Shown here: piece by piece, positions 11,672 through 22,964 of the stretch
How the letters are laid out: each line of letters begins with the position of its first letter
Numbering within the stretch: position 1 is the stretch's first letter
Source of the DNA: Heterodera schachtii
Taxonomy: Eukaryota; Nematoda; Chromadorea; Rhabditida; Heteroderidae
Direction of reading: 5' to 3'
Assembly (NCBI GenBank): GCA_023374025.1
Contig: SIJG01000045.1
Span: 393,008 to 457,007, forward strand
Length of the DNA: 64,000 nucleotides
Translations under genes and position numbers: made by a program
Notes under the pieces: model-generated
Database searches by the model: none
Seen by the model: only the letters and a program-made list of their open reading frames with translations
Told to the model about the DNA's origin: nothing

Positions 11672-12439
11672 CCTTTTGGTTGCACAATTGTAAATCAAAC
11701 ACATTTGAAGATTTTAAGTGTAAAAAGTTATCCGGGTCCGGGGCTGTTGTTTTTGAAAAATCGATTCTTAGAGGTGCATTTTTGAAAAAATTAACGTCAT
11801 TTCTTAGAGGTGAAGTTAAAAAAAAGTTTTTAAACATTACACAAGTCAAAATAGTTGTCAAAAAGTTTCATAAGCGAAAATAGTTGAAAATAATTTCTAA
11901 AAAGTCGCTTCAATCGAAAGGTAATTGAAGAAAATGAGTTTTTTGTACTTATCGCAGCATATGTTATCTGCAAAAAAAAATAGGTGAAAACCAAAAAATC
12001 CGTTCCCTGCCTATGGTGCTCTGCCGGTATTAGTCGTAGATCCATCATCCAAAAGGTAATTCGACAGAGAATTTGTGCCCTTTCTGATAGGCTTACTCAT
12101 TTTTTCAAAAAATTTCCTAACCTCTTAGGAATTTTGTTTCGATAGTTTTCTCGATTTTCAATGTATTTTGGGGTGTTCAAATCACAATGAAGGAGTGATC
12201 TAGACAAGTTGGTGTAAAAGAATTTTTTGATTAACTCAAAATTATACTAGCCTATAATTTTTCATATTCTTGTTGACATGATTTTTAATTAATTGTTTAC
12301 AATCCAATATTAATTTATTTTAAAAAAATATTATTTAATTCTTCATTAGAAATTTATATGCCAAAAGGTTAACCCCATTGGGTATGAATTTCAAAGGAGG
12401 TTTTACACCTTTTTTCAAAATAATAATTTTTTTTTTAAT
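11672..12439 (-). repeat. Right arm of the 2.56-kb inverted repeat
   Basis: Reverse complement of 9882-10650, with about one indel over the whole length. The high similarity of the arms indicates recent origin, gene conversion between arms, or an assembly fold-back. Confidence 0.8.
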
Positions 12440-12515
12440 TTTAATCCTTAAATTTGTTTTAAATCACGTGTATTGTATTTGATTGTTAGCATCACTATTA
12501 TTTGTGTTTTATCTA

Positions 12516-15088
12516 AATAACCATGTGCTAATTTTATTGTTGCTTTTGACGATTTTCCATCATTGAAAATTCTGTAAAAGATTTACCATCAGAAATAAAA
12601 AATTAAAGTTTTATGATCACTTAAAAACCGAATTTTCCCTTTATTTGTTTTTGTTTTGGTTTTTGAATAAATTATTTTGGTTTATTATTGTTTTGTTATA
12701 AGTTAATTTAGCGGTGCAAGATTTTGGAAATTAGATATATTATTAAATTATTTAATTATCAACTTTAGCAAAATATGTGTCAGTTTGTTACTATTTATTT
12801 ATTTATTAATTTAAAGCGTTTTGAATGCATGGGCTATCGAGTCTGACCCAACTAAACAAAATATTTAAAATTTAAAAAGATCACAAAAATAAATAAATTT
12901 AATAAATTTAAGAAATATTAGGTCAATCAGTTAATTTTAATAAAATTTAAAAGCAGAATAAGCAAAATTTCCAAAAAACTAGCTATATATCCTTATTTTA
13001 TTTCAATTATTTTTTCTTTGAATAAGATATTATTTTACCGACATTAAAATTTATAATTATACTTCTAATTTGTATTAAATAAACCGGTTTAATATTATGC
13101 ATAATCCAATTAAAGAAATAATTACTGAAAAAGTCAATATCAATACATACATAATTAAGAAGCAATTTAGCAAATCGAAGTGCGTCCCGCGGAGCGTATC
13201 ATTAAACAATGAAAAAAATTTCAAAGGGATTAAAGCATAGAATGATATTTATAATGTTGATAAAAATAAATGTAAAAGTAAATAATAAATAAATTGACTA
13301 ATACAATCATTTTTTACCTTTGAGAAATATGTTGTCACAAAAAATTGAATTAACGAATAATAATGAAAATTTAAAAATAATAAGCATCATTTGAAACGGA
13401 GGAATAAAAATTTTTAAGTAACACAATAATTATTTCAAAAATAATTCACCTTAAAAATAAATTTACTTGACTGATTAATTTATCAGAAAGATTTTGATGA
13501 AATAATTTAAATGCAAAAAAATCAAACAAATAACTAAATTAGTTGGAAAATAGCAAACAGATGAGGTCGAAAATGTTCTAAACAATAAATAAAAAGGATT
13601 ATTTATTTACTATTTATCAATTTCGTTGGACTATTTAATTCACAACTGAAAATAAGACATCATTAAATTAAAATCAATTTTATGTAGTTTTTAAATTATT
13701 ATAAAATATTTTAATTTGAATTATTATATGTATTAGCTAAAAATGTTTGGCTAAATTTTATTTATGAACTATTTTTGATTTAAACATTCTAATAATTGTC
13801 AGCAATTATCGCGTCGTTTATGAGAAACCTTATCCCGGTTTATGTTTCATTTGCTTTACTTTTGATTCTGTATTTCGTCCTGCGTCTCTTCAATTGAATG
13901 GTAATTTGCAGAATTTTATATAAAACTATCACAAAAAATGTACAAATTAACAAACATAATTATTTGTTTTCCATAAATTCCGGTGTCTTTAAAAGTTATT
14001 TATTTTTTTATGATTTTAAGTATATTAAGTTTGTTATATTTTTAAATTCACATTAACAAATAGCAAATTATTTAAATATTTATTTTATGTATTCATGCTC
14101 GAGCACGTTATTTCGTATCCAATTTAAAATTAGGATAGTCTATATTTTAATTTATAAATATTAAGTCCAAAATAATATTTAAGTTTTTTTTGCTTTTTTT
14201 CTATCTAATATATGCATATTTAATCACAGTTTTCTATCTATTTTCAGAATAACTTATGTGGTTTAATTCTAAAGCCTAAAAATGATTTTTTTAAATACAT
14301 ACAAAAATTAATATATGAAAAATAATTATGCAAATAAATTTAATATAAAAGAAAAAAAATAACAAAAAAAAGCTGTATGCTCTCTTCAAAAAAATACTCT
14401 CAAATACAAGTATATTGCAAATACTTTGTTAAAATAGAATAAGCCATAGTTTATGTGGCAAACTATGAAGGTGAATTTAAATCATACAATTATTTTAAAT
14501 TTAAATATAAATCTTAAAAAATTTATAAAACGAAAGAGTTGCAAAATATTAAAATTTTGAACTTATAATAAATTTCAATCAAATGAAGGAACTGACTTTA
14601 TCATAAACAAAAACTAATTAAAATCAATCCCAAAAAAGGTATAAAAATTAATTCGTTATTCCGTCGTTTTGTAAAAGTTTTGGTCTCAGTTACAAGATTT
14701 GACGTGAGAAAAAATATAGAAATTGAAAATTATTCAATAAATTAACCAATTAATGGCAAGAAAATGCATTAAAAATTGCGTTTAAAGATTTTAATATTTA
14801 TCATTTTTAAACAATTTATTATTTATTAATATTATGAACAATTGTCGAAGCCCGAATGAATGCTCAAATTATGGCGTCCCTTAAAATTTAAAAATTTTTG
14901 AAATTCAACTTAATTTTGCAAATTTATGAAGTAAATTTGAATAAAATAAAAGAAAGCAAATAACTTTATTAACTATGAAGTGGTAGTAAATTTATAATTT
15001 ATAAAAAGTTAAACAAGCATCAACCGGCAATAAAGAATTCTCAAATTTAATTTATATATAATATTTAATCAAAGGAACTATGAAAAGT
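12516..15088. other. AT-rich stretch without recognised genes
   Basis: About 2.6 kb. Strand composition changes locally (T-rich to about 12.8 kb, mostly A-rich to about 15.0 kb with a T-rich interval near 13.8-14.2 kb). No ORF or known repeat was recognised. Confidence 0.45.
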
Positions 15089-15300
15089 AGAGATCGGATC
15101 GGTCGGTTTTTTTTTCGGTATTCGGTTTCAGTGACCGAGAAATTTTTGAGTTTTTCGGTTTTTTAACCGAAAGCGACCGACCGAAATAACCAAAAAACCG
15201 ACCGACTTTTTTTAATGCTATTTTTTAACATATTTTATCCAAAAATGACCAATTTTTTTCAATTTTGAGCCATTTTTTGAAGAAAATAAGTATTTTTAAG

Positions 15301-15655
15301 GGTGCTATGTCGTTATATAAAAACCACCAAAAAAGGCGTTATATAAAAAAGCATAAAATGGAAATTTTCAACAAATAACTGCAAACTTTTGTCAATGTAA
15401 ACTAAATTAAACATTCCTGGTATTTTTTGAAATTTTTGCAGGCTAATAGAGGATACGTAGGCTATCGAATTATATCAAGCTTTATTAAATTTAGATGATC
15501 TTGTAGAAAACATTTAGGGCTATCCCATGGTACCAGGAATGTTCAATTTAGTTTACATTGACAAAAGTTATGGGCAGTTATTTGTTGAAAATATCCATTT
15601 GATGGTTTTTTATATAACGCCCTTTTTGATGGTTTTTATATAACGACTCAGCACC
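15301..15655. mobile_element. 355-bp MITE with 8-bp target duplication TTTTTAAG
   Basis: The ends are GGTGCTATGTCGTTATATAA and, reversed, the complement of TTATATAACGACTCAGCACC. Inverted similarity continues for about 120 bp per side, including ATTAAACATTCCTGGTA against TACCAGGAATGTTCAAT. TTTTTAAG occurs directly at 15,293-15,300 and again at 15,656-15,663. The element has no coding capacity. It interrupts the TCGG-rich repeat. An 8-bp duplication fits Merlin or hAT; the GG start and the related 56-kb element favour a Merlin-like system (inference). Confidence 0.75.
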
Positions 15656-15667
15656 TTTTTAAGGATC

Positions 15668-15689
15668 GGTTATGCCGATAGGCGCCGCT
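15668..15689. repeat. GC-rich core, repeat copy 2
   Basis: TGCCGATAGGCGCCGCT matches the GC core at 4.88 and 41.1 kb. The left stem half has decayed, so the hairpin is weaker here. It lies just right of the nested MITE. Confidence 0.6.
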
Positions 15690-16180
15690 AAAACGATGTA
15701 AAATGACATGAAAAGATTTTGATGAAAATTATTGAATTTTTTTTTCAATATACAAAAAACATTTGTGAAATGACCTTATACTTGGTTAAGGATTAAAAAA
15801 ATTAGTTTATTAAAATATTTAGAAATGTTTATTTATTTATATTTTTGAAAAATTTCCGATTTCTGACGTTTTTAGGGCCGGAATTCCGGCTTCCGAATTG
15901 GGCCTCGGAATTCCTATTTCATGATTTCTGATCTGGGGCCTCGGAATTCCATCCCTGATAGGTACTCTAAAATTCAGGACAAATCTGAAAAAATTCAGGA
16001 CACGTGGTAGCCTTGCAGAAGAAGCAAAAAAGTCCTTTAAATCTCCCAAAAATTCAAAATAAATATTAAAGAGCATTTTCCTGATAATAAAAATGTTTTT
16101 TGCTTTCTGTTTTGGTTTTTAACCGAAACCGACCTACCGAGCCTCTTGTCCGGTTTCTAATGAAAAGTCTGCTCTGATTT

Positions 16181-19100
16181 TTAACAAGTAAACACTTCGC
16201 ATAAATAACGAATACACAAACCATAAAATAAAATAAAAAATAAACTGATGAGAAGCGTGATGGCTTAAAATTCAAATATGCAAATTTAAATAATTTCTTT
16301 ATAATATTACAAATCATATAATAAATGATAAGATATTTAACGAATTTAACACAAAGACAAATCATTATTAATTTTGTAGACTTTTTAAATAACCATTATT
16401 ATTATTTATTCAGTTTAATTTTGAGTTGAATGGTGTAAACGCTGCCTCAAAATTTTGCTTTAGCGTTGATTTGATTAAAAAGTTTTTAAATTCTTTCATT
16501 AAATATTTTTAAGTTTCTTTAATTTTTTAGTCTATATTAAAAATATCAACTAGAAGAACATTGATTCTGCTTTTAGTTTTAATATGTATATTATATTTGC
16601 TTTTTCTTTAATTTTATTATTGCATCGTACAATATTTATTTATTCATTATTCACTATTTTTTAAACTTTTTTCATAATCTGATTTTCTTTATTAAATCGA
16701 TTTCATTATCAAATTATTTCGTTTTTGATAACGCATTTAGTACGTGATACATGGTGTCTCTGATGCAAACGTGACATCATGCTGTCGGTATTTTAATTCT
16801 TTCTCTGAGTGCATACTTTTCAAGGCAATGATTATTTCGGCTACAGTAAGCCTTTGATCTATTGCTTTTAATTTTATATAAATTTTTAACAATATTTTAA
16901 AAATAATTCATTCGCTTTGTTATTTTCTGTATTAAACGTCTTCCATCGTAAATTATTTCATTATCAATTAAATTCTTTTTTGTCTTTATATTCCAAAAAA
17001 TTATTTAACTTTTCACTTATATTTTATAGAATTTTTAGAAAATATATTAAAAAATTCAAAAATTTTGTATAGACAATTATTTTCGAAAAATTCAATTTCC
17101 ATATGCTTTTTAAAGTTTTTAAATACTTTATTAAACATTACCAAAAATATAATTTGTTTTCATTTTCAAAATGTAAATATTATATTAGCTTAGCATTTAT
17201 TTTTTTAGATAAAATTAACATTTTATCAGCATATTTCAATTAGATTATTGATTAAAATAAACGAATTAAATATTTTGTTATTTTTCAATTAATATATGAT
17301 TTAGGTCAATAACAATTTATAAATTGTTAACAGGGCCAGTTTCAAGAAAAGCTTTTTTATACAAAATAAACATTTATTTAAAATACATATTAGGTTTTCA
17401 ATGATTAACTTTTGCTTTTAGTACCAAGTGAAATCATGAAAGAATCATTATAAATATAAATTTGATTGCGAATTTTACTAGTTTTATTGATTATTTTTTC
17501 TTTAAATTATATAATTTTGTAGCTTAATTATACCTTCCTATTGCACTTTATCCACTTGACCTGATGTTTGTGTATGTTTGCGTTTTTGTGTTGTAAAACA
17601 TCTCTATGTTTTATAAGTTTTGGCGGAATGGCTCTATTATATTTTATTATTTCATTTTTTCGGTTTTTTACATTGTGTTGAAACGCAAAACAGTCTTTCA
17701 TTTTAGTTAAATTATTATTTTATTGAATATATAATTCAATATTTATGTTTTTCACTATTTGGAACTTACCGATTTCATTATTAAATTATTGCAATTTGAT
17801 GCCATTGCAAGTTTATTGGCATTTATTATTTTCATTTATAAATTCTGCTATTTATTGTGTAAATTAGTGTAAGCAGTTTCTCAAGATAGTAATGCTCTGT
17901 ATATTATCTTGTTTTGCTGTAGTTAATAAATTTATTATAGAAATATGGTAACTATTTTCTATTTTGTAGAACTATATATTAGATTTTATGTTGGTAGATA
18001 TTGATAGGCTAAATGTGTTTTATTGATTAGCAATGAGAGTTCGTTAATTTTTTTATTCACTTGAGCAGGCTGATTTCAAATTTATTATCCACTTGAGCAG
18101 TCTCATCAGCTTTGTTGAAATAGTTACAAAAAAGGTAATTTTTTTAAATCAAATTATTTTAAATATAATTATTTTTCAGGAAAACTTCTAATATATTGTA
18201 TAAATTCAAACCATATATTTACGGAGTGACATGAATTTATAAAAAACAAATATTTAAATATAAAAAATGCAAAAAATGATACTAACCAAAGTTATTAGTA
18301 TACTTTTAGTTAAAAAGCGAAGGTCAGTGAAGGTAAAAGAAGCTGAGTGTTGGATGCAAAGAATTTATACCAAAATCAATTTTACAAATAATATTTAAAT
18401 AATTTTATTATTTCGAAATTAATTTGTAACTATTTATCCAAAAATACATTCCGTAGTAATTATCCATTGTAATAGCATTTATAATATTAGTCAATATTAA
18501 AAGAATACTGCAATTACTGAGTTGATTAATTTATTAACTTTGTTTATTAGATTTACAATAAAAAGTCTTGAAATTTCCTATAGCAACACTAATCAATTCA
18601 ATGAAATTGTTTTACGATTAAATATAATCCAACTTAAATTAATTTAGGATTTAATTTATCAGTTCAATATATTTTTAAAAACTTATTAAATTAAATTATT
18701 ATACAAAGATAATTTTATATCATTTGATTTATGATTTATTTACGAGAAAAATTTTATTTCAGTCTTGAAAAATTCTTGACTGTCCCTTCTATTGTTCATA
18801 TTCTGCCTGAAGATGGTTTATTTGTTCGTTGTGGATTTTCGGGTTATTAATAACCTATTTACTTAATAAATAATATTAAACATATAAAAGACATTCAAAT
18901 TACTATTAAAATATTATTAAATTTTAAGCTTATTTATATCATCCAACAGTTTAACATACAACTTATAACACAACCAAATACGTATTAATTAAATTTTTTT
19001 TAAATTTATTATTTCTTTTAATTTATATAGCAATGCAGCGATATCATACAATAAAAATTTAACTTTGTTCTTGTGTTAAACAAAAGTGTAATTGATATTT

Positions 19101-20612
19101 TTTAGTTTTTTGAAAAAAAAACATTTTTCATATAGAAAACTATGTTATTCTAAAAATATTATATTAGTTGTTCTAATTAAATTTTAATCATTAATTAAGG
19201 TTCGTATTAATAAAATTATAATTTTTTCTATTAAATCTCAATTTCACACTAAGCAATTGTTATTATTTAAAATTAATAGCAAATTTTAATTTATTTATGT
19301 TTGGGTTTAATGTTTTTATTTTTGGAAATTAGTATTAAAATGTTAAATGATTGTTAAAATCTTGAGCACATAAACTCAACTTATATTTTTTAATTATCAA
19401 TTTGCATTTATGCATTATTTTAGCAATTAATCCATTCTTTGAGGAGGAATGGTCCGAGAATCAATCCGTCCACATGGCCACTTTTTTGAACATTGTCGCA
19501 TTAGACAACAAAACAAAATCCTTATAAGGTTTTTACTTTATATATTATATTCTCATTTTCTATCAAGTTTTAATTCGAATTTTCATTCCAATGGAATTAT
19601 ATAAAATTATTTTATTAGCACTATTTATGTCAAGATATTTATATTTTAATATTTTTTTTTTGCATTCTCATAATTGTATAAAATTTATTTTATTGTTGTA
19701 CAAAAGCAGCGAATTGAAAGAAAAAAAAATAAATATTTAATTTAATTGTTAATTATTCTTAAAATAAATTATGTCATCTTTTATTAACTTTTCTATGAGA
19801 TTCTAAAAATTATCTCAATGTCACAAAATATATTTTTAAGACTTTTTAATAATTGAGTAAATTTTTATTTTTTATAAAACGTATTTCCAAGTTTTCTTGT
19901 AAAATTTCTTTTGCATTTTATTTATATTTATTTTTTTTATTTTTCTGATTCATTGCTAATAAATTTATTTTAATGTTTATTAATAATTCTCTTAAACATA
20001 TAAATTAAATTTATTAAAAAATATTAATTTAATTTTCTCTTGGAAAGCCATTAAAAATCTCAACAGCAGTTGATTGCGATATGAGTTATTTATTTTTAAT
20101 ATAAATTCCATCTTTGTTGAAAAAAATTCATTAAATAAATATTTGACGATTATATATTATTTTTTACATTATATTTCGATAAAAGAATATTTTTTGCGTA
20201 ACTGATTTATATTTTGCAGTTTATGTAATTCTTTTTTCAATAAATTTATGTGTATTCTGTGTGAAAAAAAATTTTTTTTTTTAAATTAAAATTACTTTAA
20301 TTTAATTTCTTGCCTTAAGAATGTCTTTTTGGTTACACATTGAAAGAAAAAATTAATTGTTAAAATTTTATTGAATTTATTTATTATAATCATAATTTAA
20401 AAAATGTCTTTATCATTTAAGTTTCATTTTTAAAAGGATTCCGGAATTCTTTTAATAATATTAAATAATTTACTTATTTTTATTTTTCCTGTTGATAATG
20501 ATCATCATTTTCTATGCATATTTAGCAAAATTTTATAAAATTATCTTTTCATTAATTTTTTCTTTTGAACTAGGTATTTCAATTGTTATTGTATTTCATG
20601 CAAATTCTCTTA
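16181..20612. other. Long T-rich stretch without recognised genes
   Basis: About 4.4 kb, with T excess on the plus strand for most of its length. Near 18,055-18,105 the phrase CACTTGAGCAG occurs twice, 43 bp apart. No ORF over 80 codons, transposon end or RNA gene was recognised. Confidence 0.5.
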
Positions 20613-20643
20613 CAGGGTGACAAATAAGTAATGTCCCACTTTT
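20613..20643 (+). mobile_element. Isolated mariner-like terminal inverted repeat
   Basis: CAGGGTGACAAATAAGTAAT follows a TA dinucleotide and continues GTCCCACTTTT. It resembles ends of mariner elements, which commonly contain an ATAAGT-like block and insert at TA. I did not find a matching opposite end within 1.5 kb or a transposase frame, so it would be one end of a broken copy. Confidence 0.35.
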
Positions 20644-21120
20644 AAATTTCTTATATTTCGAAAAGTAAAAACGGATTTTATTATTTTAATATCCATATTA
20701 AAGCCATTCAATTCTCTTTAAGGAGAACGGAATGAAAAACAAAAATTTCATTCTAATTGAGTGTAATGACACCATCAAAAATTGTGACCCATTTTTGGCG
20801 CCAATAGTTAACTGTGCTTAGAATAAAAAAATTCTAACAACCGAACTAAGTAAAGCAAAAGAATGAATTTGCGTGGAGAATATGACATAACATAATTCTT
20901 TAAAATAAGCATGAAATCAGCGGTAATTACTGTTTCTAAGTTCATGAAAAAAACATCAAAACAAGAGTGATCAGAAATCCTAAATTTCAACGAAAAAATT
21001 GCGCACCGAGTCAAAATGAAAATGGATTAATTTAGACAAATAGCAAAAATTAACTAGGACTATTCCGTTATTAGATAAGTAAAAGCCAATTTTATCACGA
21101 TGTATAAGAAAAAAGTTATG
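20644..21120. other. Unrecognised stretch, possible mariner interior
   Basis: A 68-codon minus frame (20,808-21,014) has no recognised motif. The composition is slightly less AT-rich than average. Confidence 0.25.
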
Positions 21121-21545
21121 CGTCTATGAAATGGGGTGATATCCTTACGGCACGCTCCAAGGGGTCAAATGCACAAAACAGTTACTCAGAAGAAATTCTT
21201 TGGCCGTGGCATAAAGCCTCGGTCCAAGTGTTAGATTATGCCAGACAATGGTCTTTTTGGTGAAATTAGGAACAGTGTTTTGGATGGTTGGAACTTTATG
21301 TCTGGTTCAGGGGCAATTTTTGGGTTTTATCCATGATAAAATGCGGGCCTTTATTCCCCTAAAGAGAGCCCAAGATTTACCTTGTGTAGTCCATTTAAGT
21401 GACAAGGGCCTTCGTTAATTCTCATGCAAAAAGGTTTCTTTTCGTTAAACCTTTCTCGGGAAAATGACCAAAACATTGACCCGGGAGTGCGTGCCAACTG
21501 TAAAAAAAAATTTCGGCACGTTTTTAGCTCTATCACAGGACTTCC
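21120..21545. other. Unrecognised patch of balanced composition
   Basis: The richer base composition suggests former coding sequence. The best frame is 61 codons on the minus strand (21,351-21,536), closed by stops on both sides. If the mariner-like end at 20.61 kb is real this could be its decayed interior, but I see no catalytic DDE/D motif. Confidence 0.3.
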
Positions 21546-22498
21546 TAAAGATAGGATAAATCTATTATAAAGCCAATATATAATTGAAAAGAAAAAAAAA
21601 ATTATTTCAAATAATTTAACACTTCAAATTATTGCTTATTCCACTCAAATCTTTTTTGGTTATTTTTCTGATTTAATAGAAACATGATGGGATTGGGAAC
21701 TGCCCAGTTCGCCGCGGTATATTTAGCTCTAGTTTATAATGAAATCAATCTCTTATTTATGAATTTAGATGTTTTATATAGGTTCCATTTTAATAATCAT
21801 TATTTTTTAATATATTTAGCAGAAATTGAAAGTTTTTGTAATATTCTTTATGTTTTAAAATGAATAGCTATTTTAATTAAGAAAATTTCAATAATTTCAA
21901 TTTATTTTTTTTGTCTTTTTAAATATATTTATTTTCTATGAAAATTCATTGTAAAGAGTAATTTTTGGGCCCTTTAAAAATGCGATTTTTGCATTTTTTT
22001 TTTAGAATAAAACATTTATTCATGCAATTAAATAGATTTTTTTTTGTGCAATTAAATAGATATTTTTTTCTTTTTTGTGTTTTAGCAAAATTTTCTTGCT
22101 GTAAGTTATTAAGTTTCAAGATGTTTTTTTCATCATACTTTATTTTTAGATTAATTTTTTGTGATTTTTTTTTTTTAGAAATTTGTTCACAATGAGAATA
22201 GTAGTACTGAATATTCTAATAATTAGAATTCAATTCTGTTTTTCATATCAAACATTTTACAAATTTTAGCAAAATTAACATTTATAATGTTGTAAAAATT
22301 AATTACAAAATTAAACTAATTTCAAATTGTTTTTTGTAATTTGTAGAGGCGAAAACGTAAATAACCAAAGGAATGTGAAATAGATAAGCTCCTTAAATTC
22401 AGCTTGAGTGGTTGGTTAACAAACCAAATCTATAAAAAAGGTGGGAAAAAAGCTGACAATACTTAAATATTTAAAACGACGTTGAACGGCAGTTGAGC
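21546..22498. other. AT-rich stretch without recognised genes
   Basis: A 76-codon plus frame (21,965-22,195) is mostly Phe/Leu from T runs and is not called. Nothing else was recognised. Confidence 0.45.
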
Positions 22499-22516
22499 GG
22501 GGGGGGGGGGGGGGGG
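22499..22516 (+). repeat. Run of 18 consecutive G
   Basis: An uninterrupted G tract in otherwise AT-rich DNA. Runs of this kind may be real poly-G insertions or sequencing/assembly errors. Confidence 0.8.
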
Positions 22517-22902
22517 AAATTGAATGTACAAATGCGATTGGTAGCAATTTACGAATTGAATAAACATGATAAGTTGGTACCACTCAATTCATAAAAAATT
22601 AGTAGAACTTTAAAATTTTTGTAATTTTGAGACTATTTGCATTAACAATATTATGCCAAAATATTATTAAAAGTTTGCTTGTAAAGGTTGAATTTTTTCA
22701 TTATGCAAATACAACTTTTTAGTAGAAGTGAAATGTTGTCATTCAATGCATATAGTCGAAATATCGTTAAATTATTTAATTTTCCCTTTTTTAAATTATT
22801 TAAACATCTTCAAAAATGTAACTTCTGCAATGTATAAAGAATATGAGCAATTTCAAAATTACACCACATTTTGTTTTGGCAAAAACCGGGGGGACAAGTG
22901 CT

Positions 22903-22950
22903 GGTCTATGCGAAAAAAAACTCAGTGTGGGCGACCCGAAAAAACTCAAG
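22903..22950 (+). repeat. Stray copy of the 56-kb GATGCGAAAA repeat
   Basis: TGCGAAAAAAAACTCAGTGT, then GGGCGACCCGAAAAAACTCA. This is the tandem unit found three to four times at each end of the palindrome at 55,983-56,886, here with two units, the second degenerate. The adjacent 78-codon frame is not considered a gene. Confidence 0.65.
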
Positions 22951-22964
22951 TAATGATCAAATAA

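Larger units (their letters stand above)
9882..12439. mobile_element. Large inverted-repeat element (2.56 kb)
   Basis: Arms at 9882-10650 and 11672-12439 are reverse complements over about 769 bp with very few differences, around a 1.02-kb unique spacer. Both arms contain the same 72-codon frame on opposite strands; this is a consequence of the symmetry and not evidence of a gene. The arms share long internal blocks with the palindrome at 29.1-30.1 kb. Sequence just outside the right arm (to about 12,515) is also homologous to the relic at 35.3 kb, while the left flank is not. The true element end therefore probably lies beyond 12,439 and the left side has lost it. No transposase is present, so it is non-autonomous or a derived inverted duplication. 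Confidence 0.75.
15089..16180. repeat. TCGG-rich repeat with nested MITE
   Basis: The left end is dense in TCGGTCGGTTTT and ACCGACCGA. The right end (16,095-16,160) carries related GGTTTTTAACCGAAACCGAC and TCGGTAGGTCGG (minus). The middle has two copies of GGGCCTCGGAATTCC and two of ATTCAGGACA. The TCGG-rich ends face each other imperfectly, like a decayed terminal-inverted-repeat element, but I see no target duplication and the borders are approximate. Two frames of 79 and 99 codons on the minus strand cross the right part with no recognised domain. Confidence 0.5.

Noticed and set aside
10273..12048. Identical 72-codon frames on opposite strands
   Set aside because: They exist because the arms are inverted copies; no domain, and the codon content follows the non-coding shared module.
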